A DNA stretch of 64,000 bases from Thalassia testudinum. Its lineage: Eukaryota > Streptophyta > Magnoliopsida > Alismatales > Hydrocharitaceae. The notes beneath the pieces are model-generated. The model was given only the letters and a program-made list of their open reading frames with translations. It did no database searches and was not told the DNA's origin. Below are positions 24,771 through 34,873 of this stretch, in pieces. The number at the start of each line of letters is the position of its first letter. Position 1 is the first letter of the stretch. A program made the translations under genes and the position numbers. The DNA is taken from the NCBI GenBank assembly GCA_037157565.1, contig JAZHRO010000054.1, forward strand, positions 20,629,501 to 20,693,500, in the 5' to 3' direction.

Positions 24771-26483
24771 TGTTGGTGCTAGAGCACTACGATCATTTGT
24801 TTTGATGATAACAAAACACGTGTTATTTAACATTTGCAATTTGAGTCCTAGATTTCAAGTCAATTGCAAATGTGGACGTGTTTAGACGGAGTTCGAGCTC
24901 GCATCCAGGACGGATTGGAGGAGCTTGACGGAAAACAGAGGAGGTTCGCGTGGAGCGACAGATTGAAGATAGAAGACAAGAAGAATATGATAGATTCTTT
25001 TTAATCCTTTCTTGTATCTCTTGTCTTTATTTTCTTGCTCTTTTTATTTTCCTTAGATATTTCATATTAAAGAGCCTCAAAGTACCCTAACAGTAGTCCT
25101 AGGAACACCTGCACAACCCTAGGATACTTAGGTTTTCTGTAGAACACTTAGAAAACAAATATAGGGTTCAAACAGCACCTCCAGACGTCTAATTCTCAAA
25201 TCAGACGTCTGATAAAGTTTTTTAAGACGTCTGACTGTTGTTTCAGACGTCTGATAACTGTTAGGCTGGACATAGCTAGTTCTGTCTGATGAAATTAGAC
25301 GTCCAGACCTTAGACCAGACGTCTGATGACTTTGCCAGACGTCCAATTAGTGGACCGTTGGCTGACTTAGCAAACACTCAAGAATGTGACCGTTAGAGCC
25401 TTATCAGACGTCCATAGGACTTACCAGATGTCTGATAATTGACCGTTTTGCCTCGGCTGACCCAAAATCTCTTCTCAGAGATTTTCTAGCCGTTGCAACG
25501 TTTGGAAAATCCATTCCCACAGTAAAAGTAGGTTTCCAGACGTCCAGACATAGTGCCAGACGTCCTGTATGTCGTCTGATGGACTTGCACAAAAACCCTG
25601 TTTAGATCTGATTGAAGTCAGGAAGAGACCCGCCCAAAATCAGACGTCTGACCTTGGAATCAGACGTCTTAAAGTGAACTTCCAGACGTCTGATGCCAGA
25701 ATTAGACGTCCGATAAGCCTGTCAGAGCAATGATTGTTCCTGATTTCGGGCTGATTCTCTTGGGCTTTGTTCCCAACGGCTATAGAACCTTTCCTAAGCC
25801 TTCCAAAGACTTCCTAAGGCCTCTATAAATAGAGGGGAACCTTTGCAACACAGATACACACTTAGAGACACAAGATACACACCAAGAGATACCTTGTAAT
25901 ACACTCTCACACTCTTGTGTCCAAGAAGCTCTTGCTCTCTAAGCTCAAGTTCTACATCTTGAGAGCATCAAGCTTTGCGCACCTGCTCTCCCGCCGTTGT
26001 TCACGAGAGTGAAGTTGCGCCATCGCGTGGCACACGCACAGCGTCATCAACTCGACGCGCTCCTTGCAAAGGGGAGTCTCCTATTTCCTATAGAAGCTAG
26101 GTTTAAATTGCTTTGTTGGCTCTATAGGATTACTTGTTTTATTTTATCTTTGTCTTTTGGTTGGGTACTCGCTTTGCGAATTCCCGTCTCCTTCGTGGGA
26201 CAAAATCCTTCTCGTGGAGAGAAGGGGTTGAGGAACGCTACCCTCGTACTTGTAGCGTGGTTGTACTGAGGTTGAATCACCCTCGTTTTAAAGTGATTCG
26301 GTTAGTGGATTTGATCAACTAGGTTGATCGGAAAATCCTAACTCGAGAGGGTTAGGTGGTGGTTTTCACCCGGTTTGGGTTTCCACCTAAAATTACTTGT
26401 GTACTTGTGCGATTGATTTTTTGAGATTTTTTATTTCATTTCCGCAATTATTACGTCACCCCCTCCTTCGAAGGGAAATTACA
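24771..26483 (+). repeat. 5' LTR of gag-only copia no. 2
   Basis: It begins TGTTGGTGCTAGAG and ends GAAATTACA. The U3 holds at least eight AGACGTCT boxes between 25180 and 25700. The TATA box TATAAATAG (25824) lies inside the perfect palindrome CCTCTATAAATAGAGG (25820-25835). The leader then runs through ACACAGATACACAC to the primer site. Confidence 0.95.
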
Positions 26484-26485
26484 TT

Positions 26486-26497
26486 TGGTATCAGAGC
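26486..26497 (+). other. Primer-binding site (initiator-Met tRNA type)
   Basis: TGGTATCAGAGC matches the usual plant copia primer site complementary to the 3' end of initiator-Met tRNA. It lies three bases after the LTR end. Confidence 0.92.
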
Positions 26498-26537
26498 AGG
26501 TTCTTGCAAGATCGGAGTAACACCCGGCAAGAAGATC

Positions 26538-28267
26538 ATGGAGGGAAGCTGTTCCACAAGCAGGATTTTCGAGGGGCAGTCCACAACCCGTCCGCCGTTC
26601 TTCGACGGGAGCAACTACCTCTACTGGAAGTTGCGGATGAAGACCTGGCTTCAAGCCACCGATTTCACAGTCTGGGCCAGGTGCGAGACCCCCTTCGACA
26701 TCCCAGAGAAACCCGCCGGAGGATACTCGCAGCAGCAGATCCGGGAGCTCTCTCTCAACGCAAAAATAATGAACGCGTTGTATTGCGCGCTCAGCTCGGA
26801 GGAGTTCAACAGAATCTCGCAATGCGCCACCGCATACGAGATCTGACACACACTTGAGGTAACTCACGAAGGTACCTCTAAGGTAAAAACTTCTAAACTC
26901 AATTTACTTTCACAAGAATTTGAGGCTTTCTCTATGAAATCTAACGAAACTTTAAGTGAGATGAACACTAGGTTCACTCTCATAGTAAACAATTTAAAAG
27001 CTTTAGGGAAGATCTTCATCAAGGGGGAGCTTCAAGGGAAGCTTCTTCGTTCCCTTGGACCGGAGTGGGAACAGAAAGTCACCGCCATCGAGGAGGCGAA
27101 CGAAGTAGAGGAGCTCAACATGGAAGATCTCCTAGGCAATCTAATGGCCTACGAGACAAAGTTGAAGCAGAAGAAGAAGGATACACCGGAGCCCAAACTG
27201 AAGAAGACTCTTGCCTTCAGAGCCGCGTCGGATAGCGAGGTAAGTTCCGACGACGAAGACTTTAGAATTTTACTTAAAAATTTTTCCAAGTTTTGTAGGG
27301 AATTAAAGAAAGAGAAAAAGGAGAAGAAGGAAAGCCCGAGACGTTGCTACCACTGCAACGAGAAAGGGCACCTACGACCAGAGTGCCCTCTTCTCAAAAA
27401 GGAGAAGAAAAAGGAAAAGAAATCTAAGAAGAAGGCGTTCCAAGCCACTTGGGACGATTCCAGCTCGGAGGAAGAAGAAGAAGAAAAGGAAGAAACCGCT
27501 TGCTTTGGTTTCATGGCCAGAGGAAGCAACAGCGATAGCGAAAGCGGAAGCGACGACAGCGACAATGAGGTAAATTTTGATTTACAAGAAGCTTTTAATG
27601 AAGTATTTGAGATTAGTAAATCACTTAAAATAGAAACAAAAGTATTAAAAAGAACCTTAGTTTTCTTAAAAATGAAAATGATAGGTTAGAAAAATAACTT
27701 AAGGACATAGAAGCTAGTCCTAGAATTGATAACCTATTATTAGAAAATCAAGACCTCATCAATGAAAATAATAAATTGATTGAGGAAAATGATAATCTAA
27801 AGTTAGAAATCTCTAATTTAAAGACTAAGATGAGTATTATAGAAAAAGAAATTGCATGTCTTAGGGAAAACTCCAACAAATTAATCAATAAAGTAGATAA
27901 TTTTTATAGCCCTAAGGTTGAGAAAGGATCTCCATCAAGGAGACCCGCTAACAGATCCGGATCCAAGCCCACTTGGATATCGAAGAAAGAATTAGAATCA
28001 TGTTTTGTAGGATTCAGGGATAATTACAACACAAAGGGCTGGACCTACAAACTCAAGGCTGGTCAACTCAAGTTGGGAGAACCAAGGAGTAGACCAAGGA
28101 GGAAAACAAGAAGACTGACGAGACGGTGAACAAACGACGGACTCGCCGCACGTCGACCACCAGATTGGAGACCGGCGCCGATGCCCGGGCCTCCAAGCTA
28201 CGGATGGGAGCCCCATCCGATGTGGCATCCACCACCACCATTCGGGCCATTTTATTGGCCATGGTAG
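26538..28267 (+). pseudogene. gag of gag-only copia no. 2 (three lesions)
   Basis: ATG at 26538 (MEGSCSTSRIFEG) lies 40 bases after the primer site. The order is: N-terminal copia gag domain (FDGSNYLYWKLRM, then LNAKIMNALYCALS), a UBN2-like segment to about 27190, a CCHC zinc knuckle CYHCNEKGHLRPEC at 27344-27385, a lysine-rich then acidic stretch, a coiled coil (about 27590-27930), and a C-terminal basic and proline/aromatic tail ending at 28267. Breaks are a TGA at 26844-26846, a frameshift near 27665 in an A-rich run, and a TGA at 28127-28129. These are few, consistent with a recent insertion. The product would assemble the particle and bind RNA. Confidence 0.9.
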
Positions 28268-28309
28268 GTGAGGTAAAACCATTTACCCTATCTTTTTATC
28301 ATAATCATT

Positions 28310-28594
28310 TAGATAGGGGGAGTTAAAAAATGATGAGCTAATTGTCAATTTTTAAGGGGGAGATATAAGGTAGCTAATTTTCCTTTAGTAAGGGGGAGAA
28401 AAATAATAGCTATCTTGTTGTTACAAAAAGGGGGAGAATATCACCTTTGTTAAAATAAATTCATAGAAGAGCATGTTTTAAGAGGGAGTTATAGGAAATG
28501 TAAAACCAATCAAACCTTTTTGATAATGTCAAAAAGGGGGAGGATTTTTATGCATTATTATTTACGGTTTTGTCATCATCAAAAATGGGGAGAT
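28310..28594 (+). other. Ladder of polypurine tracts before the 3' LTR (copia no. 2)
   Basis: AGGGGGAG-type runs recur at about 28315, 28356, 28396, 28429, 28480 (AGAGGGAG) and 28539, then AAAAATGGGGAGAT at 28581-28594 against the LTR start. Spacing is about 35-60 bases. Only the last is positioned to prime the plus strand. Copy no. 1 has the same ladder at 23780-24041, so it is a family trait. Confidence 0.85.
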
Positions 28595-30319
28595 TGTTGG
28601 TACTAGAGCACCACGATCATTTGTTTTGATGATAACAAAACACGTGTTATTTAACGTTTGCAATTTGAGTCCTAGATTTCAGGTCAATTGCAAATGTGGA
28701 CGTGTTTAGACGGAGTTTGAGCTCGCATCCAAGACGGATTGGAGGAGCTTGACGGAAAACAGAGAAGGTTCGCGTGGAGCGACAGATTGAAGATAGAAGA
28801 CAAGAAGAATATGATAGATTCTTTTTAATCCTTTCTTATATCTCTTGTCTTTATTTTCTTGCTCTTTTTATTTTCCTTAGATATTTCATGTTAAAGAGCC
28901 TCAAAGTACCCTAACAGTAGTCCTAGGAACACCTGCACAACCCTAGGATACTTAGGTTTTCTGTAGAACACTTAGAAAATCAATATAGGGTTCAAACAAC
29001 ACTTTCAGACGTCTAATTCTCAAATCAGACGTCTGATAAAGTTTTTTAAGACGTCTGACTGTTGTTTCAGACGTCTGATAACTGTTAGGCTGGACATAGC
29101 TAGTTCTGTCTGATGAAATCAGACGTCTAGACCTTAGACCAGACATCTTAGGAGACGTCTGATGACTTTGCCAGACGTCCAATTAGTGGACCGTTGGCTG
29201 ACTTAGCAAACACTCAAGAATGTGACCGTTAGAGCCTTATCAGACGTCCATAGGACTTACCAGACGTCTGATAATTGACCGTTTTGCCTCGGCTGACCCA
29301 AAATCTCTTCTCAGAGATTTTCTAGCCGTTGCAACGTTTGGAAAATCCATTCCCACAGTAAAAGTAGGTTTCCAGACGTCCAGACATAGTGCCAGACGTC
29401 CTGTATGTCGTCTGATGGACTTGCACAAAAACCCTGTTTAGTTCTGATTGAAGTCAGGAAGAGACCCGCCCAAAATCAGACGTCTGACCTTGGAATCAGA
29501 CGTCTTAAAGTGAACTTCCAGACGTCTGATGCCAGAATTAGACGTCCGATAAGCCTGTCAGAGCAATGATTGTTCCTGATTTCGGGCTGATTCTCTTGGG
29601 CTTTGTTCCCAACGGCTATAGAACCTTTCCTAAGCCTTCCAAAGCCTTCCTAAGGCCTCTATAAATAGAGGGGAACCTTTGCAACACAGATACACACTTA
29701 GAGACACAAGATACACACCAAGAGATACCTTGTAATACACTCTCACACTCTTGTGTCCAAGAAGCTCTTGCTCTCTAAGCTCAAGTTCTACATCTTGAGA
29801 GCATCAAGCTTTGCGCACCCGCTCTCCCGCCGTTGTTCACGAGAGTGAAGTTGCGCCATCGCGTGGCACACGCACAGCGTCATCAACTCGACGCACTCCT
29901 TGCAAAGGGGAGTCTCCTATTTCCTATAGAAGCTAGGTTTAAATTGCTTTGTTGGCTCTATAGGATTACTTGTTTTATTTTATCTTTGTCTTTTGGTTGG
30001 GTATTCGCTTTGCGAATTCCCGTCTCCTTCGTGGGACAAAATCCTTCTCGTGGAGAGAAGGGGTTGAGGAATGCTACCCTCGTACTTGTAGCGTGGTTGT
30101 ACTGAGGTTGAATCACCCTCGTTTTAAAGTGATTCGGTTAGTGGATTTGATCAACTAGGTTGATCGGAAAATCCTAACTCGAGAGGGTTAGGTGGTGGTT
30201 TTCATCCGGTTTGGGTTTCCACCTAAAATTACTTGTGTACTTGTGCGATTGATTTTTTGAGATTTTTTATTTCATTTCCGCAATTATTACGTCACCCCCT
30301 CCTTCGAAGGGAAATTACA
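28595..30319 (+). repeat. 3' LTR of gag-only copia no. 2
   Basis: It starts TGTTGGTACTAG and ends GAAATTACA. It carries an extra 12-base unit near 29143-29160 (CAGACATCTTAGGAGACGTC context) relative to the 5' LTR, which is a gain or loss of one box unit. TATAAATAG is at 29660. Confidence 0.95.
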
Positions 30320-30324
30320 GGGAA

Positions 30325-31314
30325 TCCATTTCCTCAGTACAATAGGATTCTAGAAGTCCAGACCTAGTGCCAGCCGTCTTGTATGTTGTCTGATGCCTTT
30401 ACACTAGAACCTTGTTTAGGTCTGATCAAAGTCAGGAAGGAAACACGCCTAGATTTAGACGTCTGACATAGTTCCAAACGTCTTAAACTAGTTTTCCAAA
30501 CGTTTGATTCCTGAACTAGACGTCTGATGACCATGAAAAAATCATAAATGATTCTAATTACGACCTGTTTTGCCTAGGGTTCAACTCCAACGACTATGGA
30601 GGCTTTCTAAGGTCTTTAAAGGCCTTCATAGGCCCTACATAAATAAATGAGGACCCTTTCCTTGCAAAAGGATACTAAGACACACCCAAGCAACATATTT
30701 CCACATCTCTTGTGTCAAAAAGAAGTAGAAGATCATCTAGAAGAAGCCCTAGCTCTCCAAGCTTTTTTCCACATGTAGAGAGCTTCAATCCAGTTGCGCA
30801 CCCGCTCTCCTGCCAACATCACGAGAGCGTTGTTGTGCCAAAGCGTGGTTCACGCACCCACGTCGTCCTGCCGACGCACTCCCACTAAAGGGAAGTTCCC
30901 TTACCTATAGTAGTTAGATTTAATCATTTACTTTGTTGGCTCTATAGGTTGTTTTGTAATTTATTTTTGTAATAGTGTTGGGTATTCGCTTTGCGAATTC
31001 CTGTCTCCTTTGTGAGCCAAAATCTTCCTTGTGAAGAGGAGGGGATGAGGAACGCTACCCTCGTACTCGTAGCGTAGTTGTAATTGAGGCCGTACTACCC
31101 TCATTAAAGTAGTACGTTAATGGATTTGATCGACTACGTCGATTGGGAAATCCTAACTCGAGTGGATTAGGTGGTTGTTTTCACCTAATTTGGGTTTCCA
31201 CCTAAAAATACCTGTGCCTATTGTGTGATCATCTTCTTTGTTAGATTGTTATATTTTTAATTCCGCACTTTATTTCGTCACGCATATCTCACCCCTTCCT
31301 GTAGGGAAATTACA
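30325..31314 (+). repeat. 3' LTR of gag-only copia no. 1, second part
   Basis: The LTR resumes after the GGGAA duplication with TCCATTTCCTCAG and continues through a TATA-like ACATAAATAA (about 30637) and the GGGTATTCGCTTTGCG block to GGGAAATTACA at 31314. The CTAGT target duplication follows. Confidence 0.9.
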
Positions 31315-32148
31315 CTAGTCGCCCCATGGAGCCCAGAGTTAGGACTAGCCACCCTATATTGACTCTTTATTAGTCCCACTGGGCGAATCAGGATAGTCGG
31401 ATGAGGGTACGTGGACTGTGGAGGGGCGAGATCCCTACTCTGAGTGGGTAAGGCCCTGTGCTGTTCCGTGCTGTACGTTTGGGCATACCCACTAGCGGAA
31501 ACGAATGATTGCGTACTAGTGCAGGGTAGCTACCTGTACGCTTATCACGCGTGCTGTAATCACCGCTCCATCGTGACATGCTCTCGGGGTGGTAGACCAA
31601 GTGTAGAACGACCACAGGGGACTCTCGGCTAGGAGAGTGACTCGTGTATATCCTACATCGTGGGAAAACCTCAACTAAGATTGTTCCCTTAGGGAACAAG
31701 AAGATTAAGCAATGTTATGGATCCTGATAAGAGATATCGACTCAGAAACCCGTAAATAAGATGAATGAAAATGGATGATGATTATAATAACTGACACATA
31801 CATGTGTAGTTTGTTGCTTGTTTAATTGCATGTAAATGGCTTAATCACCACTGTACTCAACGTTAGCTGACCACGAAATTCGTGACCATGTTCATGTTAT
31901 AGATCTGAGTAGCCAGCGCCACCGACTGCTGAGAGTGCTGGGTCCAGTCGAGTCCAGCCGTAGTCTTTTTCCTGTTTCTACTGTACAGCATTTGTTAATC
32001 GTGAGTACTTGTGATTTCCTGTTATATTTCTTTTACTATCTGTTATATATTTTTCTACTTAGTTATATTATTCGTGTGGTTGTGTAATGAGTATATATTT
32101 TATTATTTTTTGTTGAACATTTAGATCTTGGATTTAGACATATCACAT

Positions 32149-33169
32149 CAAAAACAAATATATCCTTAGATGTATGAAAAAAAAAAAATCATAAAAATTA
32201 ATATATTTTGTATTGTAAATAAACATAAATAATGTTGAGTTTATCCATTATAAAACGTCCTCCTTCGTATCATTCCTCGTAAAAGGTCTAATGAGCGCAC
32301 CGATCGGGGTGTGCAGCAAGACATCCAAAGAAAGTTTAAGCGAACGGGAGGATAGACATCCCCCAAAAATTCATCGAGATACAAATTTTGGGCATACATC
32401 TATCGCACTGTTACTTGTACAATAGCCCCTAGGATGGTTCAAAATATATAACTAGTTTAACCGTGGTAAAACAAGTTCCAAAAGTTAGTGAGGACATAAT
32501 TCGGAGCGCCATGCATAGATCTTGCGGCCGAAGTTCTGTCTAGACTCCGATATATGCACAGTGAATACGTTACCACATATATAGACGTTCCACGTATGTT
32601 GTCAACCACTTGAAAAATATTTAATGGCCTTGAATATGCCGTACGCACCGAAAAGAATACATACATGAAAATCCTTAATTATTTTTTGTTCACCACTGAC
32701 TATTATATCCTCCTTTGTATATTTTTTTAGCGGATACGAGTATGAAAATATACATTACTATGTATTTTGTAATATATGGTCTCTACTTATATTTTATTTA
32801 AATAAAAAATAAAATATATCGATTGAAAATTAAAATCAATTGATTAAAATTAAAAATATATCAATTAAAAATTAAGTAAGGATTCAAAATCGAAACACGT
32901 GTTAATTCAATCTCTCATAAATAATATTTTGATATTTTACAAAGTAAAGAAAAAGAGATAAAACATAGGCGTAGCATATTTTTCTCTGTAATAACACAAT
33001 TTTAAGTTTCATGAAGTTTTTCAAGTCAGAGAATTAAAAGTGTGAAGACTATTAGCATAAGTATTCTCATAGGTCATAGGTTTTTATGTAAACTTTCAAA
33101 TGTTGTAATCTTTATTTTATTTGAGTCTAGAGATGTTATAAAGAGCCCCTAAACATAACTTATAAATAG
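32149..33169. other. Unassigned AT-rich DNA
   Basis: No gene or element is recognised. 32750-32900 carries the ATCGATTGAAAATTAAAAT phrase also seen at 8150-8620, that is, on the other side of the large split LTR. The minus-strand open frame at 32457-32666 has no domain. The left edge of the next copia LTR is not sharp and may begin within this stretch. Confidence 0.5.
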
Positions 33170-34445
33170 CTAATTTAGTCTCTTTACATTTAGGATAAAT
33201 TAAAAGCAAAAACCTAACAATAAGACACAAATTAGACGCCCATAACAACTGCTAGACGTCTGATTTTCAACTTTAAGACGTCTAATCAGTGTTTCAGACG
33301 TCTAATTACCTATAACATTGCCTTTGCATTCTGACTGCTTAGGCATCAGTCGAAGCAACCTTCTATTAAACGTCCATAGCCTCATCCAGACATCTAATAG
33401 TTTGCCTGGACGTCCTTAGACCAACCGTTAGACTCAAGTACCCATTTCCTTTCTGTTAATAACGGGCAAATACATTTTTAGACATCCGGACATGTCTCCA
33501 GACGTCTATCAATGGATCGTTCCTCATTTATTTCTCTGCAAATCTTATTAGGAACTAAAGATCTACTCTTAGATTTCCAAGACAAGTTCTTTTTATGTTT
33601 CCAAACGTCTAGGAAATCCTACAGACGTCTAATATTTTTATCAGACGTCTTATATGAATATATAGATGTCTCTGTTTCGATCCAATGAAAACAGTAAGTC
33701 TGGCTAATAGTATCAGACGTCCATAATTGTAATCAGACGTCTTACAACATGTCTGATCCTAAAATTAGACGTCTGATATTGCTGTCAGATTCATGATTGC
33801 TTTGATTAATATTGGATTTCGTCCCAATCTCTTCAGACTTGCTTCCAATGGCTAGGAGACCTCCCTCAAGCATTTTTAAAGGTCCCAAACTTGCCTATAA
33901 ATAGACTACAATACCTTTTAGGCAACACACACCTTTGAGGATTCAATTTCCTTAGAAAATCACTTGCTCACTACGCTTTACTTCCTTTTGCCCTTGTGCT
34001 GTGCCAACACTCTGATTGAAGGGCAAACCTACACTCCCGGTGCACTTCATTATGCAAATTCTCAAGGAGTTCCTTTTATGCTTAATTGATAAAGAAGTCA
34101 TTAATATTTTGGGGTGTTCTATAGGTGTTGTTTCATTCTTATTTTTTGTAGTTTGGATATCCGACCTGTCGGGTCCCTATCTCTTCATTATTAGGGGAGA
34201 AACCTCCATTTAGGGATTGGAGGTGGGATTTGTAATTGAGGTACACTACCCTCGTTTAAGTAGTGTGGTTAGTGGATTGATCACTTTGTGATTGAAAATC
34301 CTAAGTCAAGGGATTGGCTTAGGTGGTGGTTTTCACCCGTTTTGGATTTTCACCTAAAAATCTTGTGCCTCTTTTTGTGATTGTATTTTTTATCTTACAA
34401 TATTTTATAAATTCACTATTCACCCCCCTCTAGTGCAATTTTATT
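33170..34445 (+). repeat. 5' LTR of the SIRE-like copia element (left edge unclear)
   Basis: AGACGTCT boxes and variants cover 33230-33780. TATAAATAG lies at 33896-33904. The right end carries CACCCCCCTCTAGTGC (34422-34437), immediately before the primer site. No clean TGTTGG start was found, so the left end is decayed or truncated. Confidence 0.75.
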
Positions 34446-34457
34446 TGGTATCAGAGC
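34446..34457 (+). other. Primer-binding site (initiator-Met tRNA type)
   Basis: TGGTATCAGAGC follows the LTR and continues CAGGTTTTCTGC, as in the complete gag-only element. It lies 42 bases upstream of the gag ATG. Confidence 0.9.
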
Positions 34458-34498
34458 AGGTTTTCTGCTTTCAGGAGTAATATCCGCAGAAAGATCAC

Positions 34499-34873
34499 AT
34501 GGAGGGGAGAGTCATTTCCACTGGCAGATCTGAAGGGCAATCCACCACCCAACTACCACTCTTCAAAGCTGAGAATGAAGATGTGGCTTCAAGCCAACGA
34601 TTTCCCCATTTGGGAGAAATGCGAATTCACATATGTCATTCCCGAGAAACCAGAAACAGGATACATGGTGGAGCAGATTCATCACCTTGGATTGAATGCT
34701 AAGGCAATGAACTCACTCTACTGTGCACTCAGCTCGGAGGAATTCAACCGCATTAACCAATGCACAACCACCCACGAGATATGGAGAACCTTAGAGGTAA
34801 CTCACGAAGGTACGTCTAGAGTTAAATACTCTAAGATTAACATGTTATCGCAGGAATTCGAAGACTTTTCTGA
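34499..34873 (+). pseudogene. gag N-terminal fragment, SIRE-like copia
   Basis: ATG at 34499 (MEGRVISTGRSEG) parallels the gag of the complete gag-only element. A deletion near 34565 removes the GSNYLYW-type segment and shifts frame; the reading continues as KMWLQANDFPIWEKCEFTYV. It breaks off at EFEDFS (about 34873), where minus-strand gypsy pol begins. The junction shows only a few bases of possible shared sequence. Confidence 0.8.

Larger units (their letters stand above)
24771..30319 (+). mobile_element. Complete gag-only copia retrotransposon no. 2 (TR-GAG type), TSD GGGAA
   Basis: The two LTRs (1713 and 1725 bp) differ by a 12-base indel and a modest number of substitutions. The element is bounded by TG...CA and by exact GGGAA at 24766-24770 and 30320-30324. 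Inside are an initiator-Met primer site (26486), a gag frame (26538-28267) and a polypurine tract (28581-28594) against the 3' LTR. No pol domains exist in the 2.1-kb interior, so it must borrow protease, integrase and reverse transcriptase. The similar LTRs suggest it is among the youngest insertions here. Internal LTR/gag sequence matches the copia SIRE-like type. Confidence 0.95.
15039..31314 (+). mobile_element. Gag-only copia retrotransposon no. 1 (interrupted), TSD CTAGT
   Basis: The left LTR starts TGTTGGTGCT at 15039 and the right LTR ends AAATTACA at 31314, with CTAGT at 15034-15038 and 31315-31319. The surviving parts are a 5' LTR fragment (15039-16503, TATAAATA at 16083), the gag C-terminal half (22866-23734), a polypurine ladder (23780-24041) and a 3' LTR in two pieces (24042-24770 and 30325-31314). 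No protease, integrase or reverse transcriptase lies between gag and the 3' LTR, so the family is non-autonomous. It is interrupted by an Athila/Tat-type fragment and by a complete relative (24771-30319). Confidence 0.88.
10447..32148 (+). mobile_element. Old Tekay-like LTR split into three pieces by nested insertions
   Basis: The three LTR pieces are 10447-11736, 14692-15038 and 31315-32148, about 2.45 kb when summed. Their order matches the family: CAGACGTCTG-rich part and hairpin (10853-10882), then GAACCCTAGG repeats, then the GC-rich block, which is interrupted after TGTAGGGAGGGAGCTAGT and resumes at 31315 with CTAGTCGCCCC. The last stretch ends about TATCACA at 32148. The insertion sites are marked by exact TSDs (TTAAG, CTAGT). 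The outer LTR's own ends are eroded and I found no convincing TSD for it, so both boundaries are approximate. Confidence 0.7.

Noticed and set aside
26486..26500. tRNA-like sequences (TGGTATCAGAGC; TGGCGCCGTTGCCGGGGA)
   Set aside because: They are primer-binding sites beside LTR ends. No cloverleaf or tRNA gene boxes surround them.
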